From Gemmatimonadota bacterium (GTDB lineage: Bacteria; Latescibacterota; UBA2968): a stretch of DNA of 59,846 nt. A program made the position numbers and the translations under genes. Positions 51,333 to 59,284 of this stretch are shown here, piece after piece. The stretch lies in NCBI GenBank assembly GCA_009838845.1, contig VXRD01000149.1, positions 1 to 59,846 of the forward strand. The letters are read 5' to 3'. A model generated the notes under the pieces. That model was not told the origin of the DNA, did not search any database, and saw nothing but the letters and a program-made list of their open reading frames with translations. Every line of letters starts with the position of its first letter. Positions within the stretch are counted from its first letter, which is position 1.

Positions 51333-52955
51333 CTACCGGGTGTCGGGCAACTCGAGGATCTGCGCTGCCTTCAACAACTCGGGGCGTAACTCATCGTACG
51401 GCAGATCCTGCGTGTCGCAATCGGCATCCAGACACAGCTTTGCTGCCAGCCCAGCAGACTCTCCCAGGACCATGAATACCGGCTCCATGCGCGCGCTACC
51501 GTAGGATATGTGAGAGGCCGAGAAACATACGGGGATGAACAGATTTGCTGTCTCCCCCCTCTTTGGCACGATACTCCGGTAGCTTAAAGGATAAGGGTCG
51601 GTCGGGGGGATCTGCACATCCCCTTCGTTGAGGACACGTGCCACGCCTCCTTCGACATGTACGAATCGGGAGCAATTATGCGAGTCCATGGTGTAGCTAC
51701 CCATCCCGATCGAGTCCTCTGCGACTGACTTCTGGTAGCAGTCGTGCTCAGTGATGACGTAGTCGCCGATCATCCGGCGACATTCGCGGATATACAATTG
51801 ATGCGGCCAGTGCTCGGTATCGGTGAACTCGTCACTGGATAGACCCCAGCGGCTGTAGGCGTCACGCACGCGCCGGGGAATCGCCGGTTCGTTGGCCAGA
51901 TGCCAGTAGAGACCGCGCTGGTAATTGACGTGCGCCTGGAATATGGCCTCCCGCTCCTCATAGCCAGCGGCGGGCCATCCCCACGATCTCCCGATGAAGT
52001 CACTGCTGATGGGGCCGTTGTTGTTGGTATCGGTTTTACAGTAGCCGCCGGGTGTTCTGTTCGGGAAGATGTCGAACTTCCCGGGTACTCCGCTGTCGCG
52101 TATGTGGGCAACCGGGTCGGCGCTGTGATTCGGATTCTGGCTGTCTCCGCCCACAGTGTTGAACCAGCGCGTCGCAAGGACATACTGGGCAGGATCGAAC
52201 GCGTCCGGCTTAGTCCAGTCGATCTTGAGCGCAGGATCATCGGTCATGCATACGCGGAAGCAATAGGCTTGCACACGGTGATCGCCCTCGCCCTGTCGTG
52301 CCGCCAGATCGGTCTCCTCGATCTGAGGCAGCAGCCCGCTGTCCGGGTCACCCGGTTCCACGTAGGGATCTACGGTAAGACCGAACTGATGTTTTTCTCG
52401 CACCTGGATGCCGTTGAGCGTCTCACCGTAGATCTCATTCGCCTCACGCCCCACGTGGAAGGAGACACCGGCCTTCGCCATCAGGTCCCCTTCGTAGGAG
52501 CAGTCCATAAAGATCTTGGCGCGGACCCGGAGCCCGCCAAGGAGCGTGATGGAAACGATACGTTGATCAATAGATTCGACGGCGTCCAGATACTGACCGT
52601 ACCGGACATCGATACCGTTTTCCGAAATCCACGCATCGAAAACAGCGTCGGCGACGTGGGGCTCGAATTGCCACTCTTCATTCTGTCCGTAGTGCCGTCC
52701 AACCTGGTTGTAGAAGGATCGGCTCAGTCCACCGATAACGTACTTACGGCCGAAGTCCGTCCACCCGAGTCCGCCGGTTGTCATGCCACCGATGTGTTGG
52801 CCCGGCTGGAGGATGACGACACGTAAACCGGCCCGTGCGACTGTGACGGCTGCAGCGACACCCCCTGACGAGCCGCCGTAGATGCAGACATCCGTTTCGA
52901 TGATCTCAGTTGTAGGTTCAATCCAGTCGCGATGGAAGTATTTGAGATTCGACAT
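51333..52955 (-). CDS. FAD-dependent oxidoreductase (FAD_oxidored)
   Basis: The 540-residue protein starts ETDVCIYGGSSGGVAAAVTV, then QHIGGMTTGGLGWTDFG and KIFMDCSYEGDLMAKAG, with ARMEPVFMVLGESAGLAA near the end. It is of the same family as the genes at 36227 and 39754. It might oxidise a sugar or polyol. The 3' end is followed by 140 bp of spacer up to the cassette region. It lies 160 bp downstream of kinase copy B. Confidence 0.85.
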   Translation of the reverse strand: MSNLKYFHRDWIEPTTEIIETDVCIYGGSSGGVAAAVTVARAGLRVVILQPGQHIGGMTTGGLGWTDFGRKYVIGGLSRSFYNQVGRHYGQNEEWQFEPHVADAVFDAWISENGIDVRYGQYLDAVESIDQRIVSITLLGGLRVRAKIFMDCSYEGDLMAKAGVSFHVGREANEIYGETLNGIQVREKHQFGLTVDPYVEPGDPDSGLLPQIEETDLAARQGEGDHRVQAYCFRVCMTDDPALKIDWTKPDAFDPAQYVLATRWFNTVGGDSQNPNHSADPVAHIRDSGVPGKFDIFPNRTPGGYCKTDTNNNGPISSDFIGRSWGWPAAGYEEREAIFQAHVNYQRGLYWHLANEPAIPRRVRDAYSRWGLSSDEFTDTEHWPHQLYIRECRRMIGDYVITEHDCYQKSVAEDSIGMGSYTMDSHNCSRFVHVEGGVARVLNEGDVQIPPTDPYPLSYRSIVPKRGETANLFIPVCFSASHISYGSARMEPVFMVLGESAGLAAKLCLDADCDTQDLPYDELRPELLKAAQILELPDTR

Positions 52956-53101
52956 CGGCTGTGATCTCCGTGCGTTCGTCCGCGGTGAAGGATGTGTGAC
53001 ATGACGAAGCGACCAGCCTCACCTTTACACACGAAGGCAATGGTGAAGTTGGCGATTCTCTCTTCGGGAGATTCCTGCAGATTCTGTAGCTATTATACGG
53101 C

Positions 53102-54070
53102 GTGTTGGTCGTCTCTATAGAAGTGATCTGATCTCATCCACCGATAGCGGTAGTCTCCGAATCTGCCCTTCAAAGTCAAAGCGTGAGAGCACGGAGTCTT
53201 TCACCGTTCCTGGTTTCTCAATATAGTGCGACAACTGATCAGCATAGTAGGCCCCCCAGACGACTCCAAATGTTTCCCGGTCTCCGACTGAGAGTGGTCG
53301 CTCAGAAAGATAGCCTCGTAGGAAATCCAGCATCTCTTTCTTCAATAGAGATCGTCCCCCAGTCAGATCATTCATTAGCCATCTGTGTTGGACCATTACA
53401 AGATCTACAGTAGCTGGAGCAAAAGAGCTGCAGAGGTCGGTGAAACCGACTTTCTCTCCATCCGTGTGGACGTTGGGACCCCAGACATCTCCATGCGTTG
53501 TCATCCACCGTACGGATGTTCGTGTTAGGTGCTCGTAGGTGGTTTGCAACTCGGTCTGAAGGGTCTTGATGGCGTCGCGGAGATCGCCAGGAAGAGAACG
53601 GGAAAGTGCTCGCCGAAGTCTGACCTCCACAAAGCCAGTGAGATCTTTCTTCCGCATCCTGGATTTTTCGAACTTTTCCGATGCCAGATGAATCTTGGCA
53701 AGTCCACGTCCCACCGCACCCAATCGGTGGAGGTGACGAGAGCTGCAAGGTTCCCCACCGAGATCAGTTTCCACGGAGAGCACAACAGCATCTCCGATCG
53801 TGATACACAAATCTCCGAAGAGGGTGGGGACAATCTGGGGGACAGGGGCATCATTTGTTGATAGATGATTGAGGAACTCGACAACTTCCTCGGGACAGAA
53901 CTGACCCCGTGCCCAGTTCAATCGTGCGAAGAACGTCGCCCCATTCTTCTTGAATGAGAAAAGGCGTCCCGTGCCTGGTACCGGTATGAGAGAACCATCG
54001 AACTGCCAAGCTGACCTAAGGGCCTCCTGAATTTTCTTCTTTGGCGGAATCTGATCCACTAACTGCTCCT
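53102..54070. repeat. Kinase cassette duplication, copy B (969 bp)
   Basis: The partner of copy A at 41554-42522, in the same orientation. It lacks the neighbouring TolB-like gene of copy A, but the 18-bp TGAAAGGATCGACCTACA is again found 67 bp beyond its right end (54137). Confidence 0.9.
53115..54059 (-). CDS. APH-family phosphotransferase, copy B
   Basis: The 314-residue protein is nearly identical to that at 41567 (for example KKKIQEALRS against KEKIQEAFRS) and keeps THGDVWGPNV and GFTDLC. It too starts with GTG in GTTAGTG. Differences are spread along the gene, so the copies have been separate for some time but both look intact and selected. The substrate is unknown. Confidence 0.8.
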   Translation of the reverse strand: MDQIPPKKKIQEALRSAWQFDGSLIPVPGTGRLFSFKKNGATFFARLNWARGQFCPEEVVEFLNHLSTNDAPVPQIVPTLFGDLCITIGDAVVLSVETDLGGEPCSSRHLHRLGAVGRGLAKIHLASEKFEKSRMRKKDLTGFVEVRLRRALSRSLPGDLRDAIKTLQTELQTTYEHLTRTSVRWMTTHGDVWGPNVHTDGEKVGFTDLCSSFAPATVDLVMVQHRWLMNDLTGGRSLLKKEMLDFLRGYLSERPLSVGDRETFGVVWGAYYADQLSHYIEKPGTVKDSVLSRFDFEGQIRRLPLSVDEIRSLL

Positions 54071-54210
54071 TCGGTACATGGTTCTCATTTGTCTTGGTCC
54101 CGGAAAGTAATAGGGAAAAACACCTATCGCATTACTTGAAAGGATCGACCTACAAGACTTTTTCAACCTGCATTGAGTTACCGTCAATGTAGTGGCCGCA
54201 GTTTGTTGTG

Positions 54211-55125
54211 TTATCGACCATCACTGGTGCGAGGAGCCGACAGACCCTTCGAAAACTCAGACAACGTCTCTACCATTGAGAACCCGTAGTTTGCATAGAA
54301 AGCCTGGGCTCTGTGATTTTTCTCGTTTGTGCTGATAAGCACGGTAGTAAAACCCCGCTGCTTGATCTCGTTGAGTGTAGTTAGGAATATGAACCGTCCC
54401 CACCCCAACCCTCTCAGAGCGTCCCTCACGTTCAGCCAAGCGACAAAACACACGCGCTCAGCAGCTTTATTGAGCTGAAAGTGACTGCCCGCACGAGTGT
54501 AGCACACGCCGATCACCTCGTCGGCGTGGTCATAGACCCTGAGGTTCAGCCCTGAGGTTCGTCCCCGGCTCTCAGTTGTCTCCCATTCGATTCTTCCTAC
54601 CTTCTCGGGCGGATCCAGCTGGCTGGGTGCAATCCCACCCTCCTGAACCAGTAGTATCTCACGTCGCGAAACACTGTAGCCGTTCAGACCCAGAATCGAA
54701 GTAACGTGTAGCCACTTGTCGGGTAAGCCGTAGCAATTGAAGAAGAATCTGTACAGATAATCTGGGCAGAACGCCCTGATGGTCTCCACATCCGTCAGCC
54801 GAGCTTCGGCAGAGACAAGAAGCTCCTGCCCGATCCGACGGTGACCTGGAACGAAGTCCAAATAACGAATTTGTCCGATCCTCCCGGCTTCCTCCTCGGC
54901 AACCGAGACATGCGCGATACCCAGGATTTCCTCACCCTCAACTGCGCAGAGAAATTGCTCCGTTCCGAGGTTTGTATATGGCTGTTCATCAAACGGCTTG
55001 TGAATACAGCCCCATTCGAACTCGTGTCGTGAAACAGGGTAGCGGTGGGGCAGAGTTCCTATGCGTGAGTTGTAAAATGCACGGAAGTCGTCTGCTCCTA
55101 ACATGTCACTTTCGACGATCTTCAA
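54211..55125 (-). CDS. Two-domain GNAT acetyltransferase
   Basis: The 304-residue protein holds two GNAT-like halves. The first has YLDFVPGHRRIGQELLVSA and a degenerate motif. The second has DALRGLGWGRFIFLTTL and QAFYANYGFSMVE, a good motif A and B. Twin-GNAT proteins often use one half for acetyl transfer and the other for binding. It starts with TTG at 55125 or ATG at 55104. The acceptor is unknown. Confidence 0.8.
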   Translation of the reverse strand: MKIVESDMLGADDFRAFYNSRIGTLPHRYPVSRHEFEWGCIHKPFDEQPYTNLGTEQFLCAVEGEEILGIAHVSVAEEEAGRIGQIRYLDFVPGHRRIGQELLVSAEARLTDVETIRAFCPDYLYRFFFNCYGLPDKWLHVTSILGLNGYSVSRREILLVQEGGIAPSQLDPPEKVGRIEWETTESRGRTSGLNLRVYDHADEVIGVCYTRAGSHFQLNKAAERVCFVAWLNVRDALRGLGWGRFIFLTTLNEIKQRGFTTVLISTNEKNHRAQAFYANYGFSMVETLSEFSKGLSAPRTSDGR

Positions 55126-55198
55126 TCAGTATCTCTTGTGGTTGCTGGTGTTGAGATTTTTGGTTTTGCCCGCCATAAACAGGGCAGTCGGATTCATT

Positions 55199-55933
55199 TT
55201 ATTCGCTTGAGTCGCGCCTCCTGGCGAGCATTTCTTTTCGCACCTTCCACTTCAAGCGCTCCCGTTCTGTCTTTTCTACTTTCTTCCGATTGCGTTCCGT
55301 GGCCGCTGAAGCATATTGCTCTCTACTTGTCCTCACCTTATCCAGCCATTCTTGTCGTGTGGACAGGATCTCTGGACTACTCTTGGCACCATAGCTGAGA
55401 TTGTTCAGGAAGTCGATTATCTCGTTAGGCTTCCCGCCGATGAGATCGCGTGCTCCCGGTCCCGACAGTCCGCCTTCGAGTTCCCAGTGATACCTGTGAA
55501 TCAGAGTATCAATCAGGATCATTTTTTCTTGAACTGATCGCGCGACCCTATACTTTTGCACGTATTCTTTAAGGAACGCTGTCATGCCGGATGCAATAAG
55601 GTGTTTGCCTCGAAACGACTTCTGGTATTCGGCCCACGTCAATTCCCAGTTACACGATTCACAGCGAAGTAAGAACTTCTTATCGAAGTTGTGCTCAAGC
55701 CCGCGTTGGCAGTGGGGACATCTCGCGAGCCCGTTGTTCGCATCCCTTGCCTGGAAAATACTCTCGATTCTCACAAGCAGGCTAATCCCCACTTCGTTGA
55801 TTAGCTCTTCATCCCGGATTCCTTGAGCGTCCTTAGCATAGAGCTCCGCGATTTTCTGTCGAGGGATTCTACCTGCCCAAATTGGCCTGTCGTATCTGAC
55901 TTCAGTCACTAGCTTTTTCTCCAGATTGCCCAA
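55199..55933 (-). CDS. Zinc-ribbon protein of unknown function
   Basis: The 244-residue protein has an N-terminal basic part (IWAGRIPRQKIAELYAKDAQG), then a four-Cys zinc ribbon CPHCQRGLEH and LRCESCNWEL near residues 65-100. A long helical C-terminal half ends in highly basic ERNRKKVEKTERERLKWKVR, probably a coiled coil or nucleic-acid-binding tail. I recognise no family. A truncated copy is at 45733. In this copy the upstream DNA is the duplicated M14 leader. Confidence 0.6.
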   Translation of the reverse strand: MGNLEKKLVTEVRYDRPIWAGRIPRQKIAELYAKDAQGIRDEELINEVGISLLVRIESIFQARDANNGLARCPHCQRGLEHNFDKKFLLRCESCNWELTWAEYQKSFRGKHLIASGMTAFLKEYVQKYRVARSVQEKMILIDTLIHRYHWELEGGLSGPGARDLIGGKPNEIIDFLNNLSYGAKSSPEILSTRQEWLDKVRTSREQYASAATERNRKKVEKTERERLKWKVRKEMLARRRDSSE

Positions 55934-55955
55934 CAGGTGCCCTACGCGAATCCAA

Positions 55956-56019
55956 CATAATCATAGAACACGCTTCTTTATGATGTCGATTTGCATTTAC
56001 TCCTCCACTATCCATTGGA
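55956..56019 (-). repeat. Duplicated upstream region of the M14 gene, copy B
   Basis: It is the same as 44788-44851 except one base; it keeps GGAGGAG and the 11-codon ORF at 55961-55996 (ending in Leu instead of Gln). No M14 gene follows it; a short open stretch fuses into the zinc-ribbon gene's upstream region. Confidence 0.85.
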
Positions 56020-56083
56020 TCCGTCAGGGCTTCGTAATCTGAAGATGCTGATAGGGGTTGGTTTTTGTCTTGTTTTAGGCACT

Positions 56084-56533
56084 CTATTTAAGTGCAAATT
56101 CTAATAAGGGAATAGTGCGCTCCGGAATGGCCCCGGAAGGTGCTTCTCCAATTCGAACGGACCCTCTTGATAAATAAAATGATTCCGCATATGGGTCTGA
56201 GGGGATAGACACTTTGTGAAAACCTAACTGCCTCGCTTGATCAATCGCATGATCCCAAAGTCTCTTTCCATATCCCTGGCCTATTTTGCTTGGCTCAATA
56301 AATAAATCAGACAGTTCGAGTCCATTCTCCCTGATTTCTAACCTATAAAAGCCGACGACCTGTCCCATTTCTTCTACCACATAGACGGTGTGATGGCTAA
56401 TATCTTGTTGGGTATAAGTTAGATCCTGGCGGCATGCTTCAAGAAAATCTATATCGTAGTTCCAATGTGCTTTTGAGCGCATTGCAAGGCTACTCAACGC
56501 TTCATTTTCGTCAGCTTTTGCAGTTCTGATCAT
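56084..56533 (-). CDS. GNAT-family N-acetyltransferase (cassette gene)
   Basis: The 149-residue protein has FIEPSKIGQGYGKRLWDHA as motif A and PYAESFYLSRGSV as motif B. The strand VVGFYRLEIR lies between. Its ATG lies 35 bp after the ATTAAAT end of attC-like site 6. The acceptor is unknown. Confidence 0.85.
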   Translation of the reverse strand: MIRTAKADENEALSSLAMRSKAHWNYDIDFLEACRQDLTYTQQDISHHTVYVVEEMGQVVGFYRLEIRENGLELSDLFIEPSKIGQGYGKRLWDHAIDQARQLGFHKVSIPSDPYAESFYLSRGSVRIGEAPSGAIPERTIPLLEFALK

Positions 56534-56567
56534 TGGAGTGATCTCGATAATATGTATTTCTCATTAC

Positions 56568-56648
56568 ATTTAATGTTTTATGGCTTGCGAACCGCGCAGG
56601 GGTTGGGCGAAGGCTAAATGACTGGAGCCGGGCACGGTCGTGTTAGCC
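56568..56648 (-). other. attC-like recombination site 6
   Basis: On the minus strand it opens with GGCTAAC and closes with ATTAAAT. Inside are GCTTGCGAACC, GCGCAGGGGTTG and GGCGAAGG, in the order seen in sites 2 and 3, and a GGCTC/GAGCC pair. The stop codon TAA of the GNAT gene at 56643 lies inside the opening core. Confidence 0.65.
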
Positions 56649-57167
56649 GAAGCTGCCAGTCTCTGCAACAAACCGGTTTCTGTTGGTCTCGAGATTGTAA
56701 TCAGAGAATCGCATTCCAGCCTTCTCAAGAACTCGGTTGGATGCTTTGTTTTCTGGCATGGCCGTGGCGACGACGCGTTTGATGGGTGTTTCGTCAAGTA
56801 TGTACTCAATAGCAACTCGGGCAAATTCAGTCGCAAAGCCCTTTCCCCAGAACGGCTTCCTTATCATATAGATAAGGTCACCCTCTTCGGAATCCGGATC
56901 GTGAAGCATGTACGTAAGGACGCCCAACCCCACGATTTCTCCATCCGATTTCCGAACCAGCAGTCCGGGCCCCCATTCGTGCAGGTCGCAGTGCCGAATG
57001 CAGGAATCAAGCCACGCTCGCGCTTCGGCTGCCGACAGCGGCTTGCATTCGCCGAAATGCCTCATCATCTCTTCATCTCCGAAGATTTCCTCGAAGATCG
57101 CAAGATCGTCAGGAGTACATTGCCGGAGAATAAGCCTATTTGTCTCAAGTAGGCACTTGTATCCCAC
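56643..57167 (-). CDS. RimJ/RimL-type GNAT acetyltransferase (cassette gene)
   Basis: The 174-residue protein starts ETNRLILRQCTPDDL, has motif A RKPFWGKGFATEFARVA and PENKASNRVLEKAGM, as in the RimJ/RimL group that acetylates protein N-termini or small amines. Translation starts with GTG at 57167, ten bases after AAGGA. Its stop is part of the attC-like core (GGCTAAC), the arrangement expected for an integron cassette. It is bounded on the other side by site 7. Confidence 0.85.
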   Translation of the reverse strand: MGYKCLLETNRLILRQCTPDDLAIFEEIFGDEEMMRHFGECKPLSAAEARAWLDSCIRHCDLHEWGPGLLVRKSDGEIVGLGVLTYMLHDPDSEEGDLIYMIRKPFWGKGFATEFARVAIEYILDETPIKRVVATAMPENKASNRVLEKAGMRFSDYNLETNRNRFVAETGSFG

Positions 57168-57208
57168 AAGTTCATTCCTTCAAGTTTGAAGACCAGACGG
57201 GCAGTTTC

Positions 57209-57294
57209 GGCTAACGGTGGGTGTGCCCGACGCGTGCCCAAGGCACGTGTGGGCTGGGTGGTGTGGTGTAGGGTTTGGCCACTGCGAATTAGCG
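57209..57294 (-). other. attC-like recombination site 7
   Basis: On the minus strand it opens with CGCTAAT (one change from GCTAAC) and closes with GTTAGCC, a good core. The central hairpin CGTGCC/GGCACG and the GCCC/GGGC arms are clear. It lies 9 bp past the stop of the kinase gene at 57304 and just before the GNAT gene. Confidence 0.6.
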
Positions 57295-57303
57295 GAAGCG
57301 GCA

Positions 57304-58221
57304 CTATCGGCATTGAGACAAAGGCCAATCGGAAAGTGGCCTTTTCGTCCATGTCGATGGATGGAAAAAGTGACCCGCAACGCCTGATATGCCATCCAGT
57401 GAATCGAGCCAGATCTGAATGGCGATTCCCCAGAAATGCTCGAAGGAGCGATCCCTAAGACCTTGCGTAGCCAGATCATAGTGGGAAAGCACATCGTCCA
57501 GAAAGGTCTCACCGTACACCCAGAACCCATAGAAGTCCTTTGCTGGATCTGATATCCTGATGTCTCCCCAGTCAATGATGCCCGTCAGCTTCCCGGTTCG
57601 GGGATCGTAGTAGATATGTTTGGACCAGAGGTCGAAGTGGGTGAGGACAGGTGAGAAATCGTGGTTGATCTCTCCACTTCTTTGAATCCAACCTTGGAAT
57701 ACGTCTCGCGTTCGGCGATCCAAATCCTTCCAACGCTCCCTCATGAGCCTCCTCGCCATCGAGCGATTGCCAAGCGATTTATCCCTTGCCTCTACGCCCA
57801 GCTTTCGCACCGGTTCAAGCGGAGTCTTGTGCAAAGCGCTGAGAAAGCGGCCCAGTCTCCTTGCTTCTGAATGCCGTCTTGCTTTCGACAGCCTCTGGAA
57901 GCGCCAGGGAGAAAGACGTGTTCCGGGAATAGTCCTGTAGCCAGCGAAATCGTTCGACGACTTTGGCACGTATGCGTAGTCGGGTATCGGAATATCACTC
58001 AACCGAGGCCGGATGAGATCGAGGACCGCCCGCTCTCGCGCAAGATCCGTATCCTCATCTTCCACGTCGTTCTCAAACCGAAACGCGATGCCGTTGTCCA
58101 GCAGAAACATCACGTGATCGGGTCGGCTGTGTGTCTGAACTCTTCTGTAATTCGTCCACTTGAGGCGCGGGAATTCCTCCCTGATTCTCTGCAAGTACCA
58201 CTGCGTCTTATGTGGTTTCAT
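57304..58221 (-). CDS. APH-family phosphotransferase with H-x-D-x4-H motif (cassette gene)
   Basis: The 305-residue protein has THFDLWSKHIYYDPRTGKLT, then GIIDWGDIRISDPAKD and YGFWVYGETFLDDVLSHY; it is a close relative of the kinase at 48778. The first Met (MKPHKTQWYLQRI) follows GGAG. Its upstream DNA carries CGCTAAC at 58269, so the gene lies between two core-like sites. The substrate is unknown. Confidence 0.85.
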   Translation of the reverse strand: MKPHKTQWYLQRIREEFPRLKWTNYRRVQTHSRPDHVMFLLDNGIAFRFENDVEDEDTDLARERAVLDLIRPRLSDIPIPDYAYVPKSSNDFAGYRTIPGTRLSPWRFQRLSKARRHSEARRLGRFLSALHKTPLEPVRKLGVEARDKSLGNRSMARRLMRERWKDLDRRTRDVFQGWIQRSGEINHDFSPVLTHFDLWSKHIYYDPRTGKLTGIIDWGDIRISDPAKDFYGFWVYGETFLDDVLSHYDLATQGLRDRSFEHFWGIAIQIWLDSLDGISGVAGHFFHPSTWTKRPLSDWPLSQCR

Positions 58222-58351
58222 CTGGTCTGCTCCAAGTGAGTGCCCGATCCAAGATGCTTTTCAGTTTCCGCTAACTACGAGATTATAGATATACGCTCCG
58301 TAAGTGCAGGTTTTCAGTTGATATATGCCATTGTTTTACAGTGATATAGAA

Positions 58352-58388
58352 ACTAAAAGCCCACGTAATTTGACTGTGGGCTTTTAGT
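58352..58388 (-). terminator. Bidirectional rho-independent terminator
   Basis: ACTAAAAGCCCAC (58352-58364) and GTGGGCTTTTAGT (58376-58388) form a 13-bp perfect stem around an 11-base loop. Each strand's stem ends in a T-rich tract. It ends the UVR-motif gene transcript on the minus strand. Confidence 0.9.
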
Positions 58389-58420
58389 GTGATTCCTACC
58401 TTTCGCAACTGATTTACAGA

Positions 58421-59170
58421 TCAAATTTCAGTCTTTTCCTTCAGAGAGAGAAGTTGATCGCGCAGTTCTGCGGCGCGTTCGAAGTCTTCGAGGCCCACGG
58501 CTTCGCGGATCTGGTCGCGCAGGTCCTGGGATAGGGATTTGGGACGGTCGCGGCGAATCTCGTCTGCCCATTCCTGGAGGAAGGCGATTTCTTCGTTTTC
58601 GTCAATGAGGTCGTGACGGTCAAATTCTCTGAAGAAGGATCGAAGTTCGTCAATGCCGTCGTCAATTTTGGACAGTGCCATATCGTAGGCTTCGCGTTCG
58701 AGATACATCAGGACTTCAGCCCTTACGCGGTGGCCAATGACAAAGGGGCGATAGTGCTCAAACGCCATACGATCTTCCTCATCTTCTGCGTATTCTTTGA
58801 CAAAGTCGAAAAGTTCGAGGTTGCGTTCGGCGTCTTTTTTGGCGTTGAGATATTCGCCTATTTCGAGAAAGCTAATGCGGCGATGATAATATTGGAGGGC
58901 TTCCATCTGGAGTTCCATACAGTTTTCAGAATTGAGCGCAAAGTTTTCTGGGCCGCGTTTTTGCGCCAGCGCTTTGTAATAGTGCAAGAGCGATTCATAC
59001 CCTTCGGGCTGTTGACCGTCGGGGCGGCCGGTGACATCCATTTGCAAGATGCCCATTTCGATGCGGAGTTGAACTTTGGCACGACCATCATTCCCTCTGA
59101 TTTTGCGAACACACAATTGCCCGGGTTCACAGGGCCAGTCATCCAGAAGAGGCTGAATATCTTTACTCAT
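58421..59170 (-). CDS. UvrB/UvrC-motif (UVR) domain protein
   Basis: The 249-residue protein ends in a UVR motif (REAVGLEDFERAAELRDQL), by which UvrB and UvrC bind each other. The N-terminal part has VRKIRGNDGRAKVQLRIEMG, and the middle is helical with acidic stretches. The exact function is unknown; similar proteins occur in Latescibacterota-type genomes. GGAGG lies before the ATG at 59170. It ends at the terminator at 58352. Confidence 0.8.
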   Translation of the reverse strand: MSKDIQPLLDDWPCEPGQLCVRKIRGNDGRAKVQLRIEMGILQMDVTGRPDGQQPEGYESLLHYYKALAQKRGPENFALNSENCMELQMEALQYYHRRISFLEIGEYLNAKKDAERNLELFDFVKEYAEDEEDRMAFEHYRPFVIGHRVRAEVLMYLEREAYDMALSKIDDGIDELRSFFREFDRHDLIDENEEIAFLQEWADEIRRDRPKSLSQDLRDQIREAVGLEDFERAAELRDQLLSLKEKTEI

Positions 59171-59284
59171 CGGTGCGTATCCTCCATTGATAAATTGTAT
59201 GAGGAAAATAAGCTCGAATGCAGTTTACGATAATCACTATATGTTGTCAAGAAATTAGCGGGAAGAGAGGGTGCTCTTCACGAC

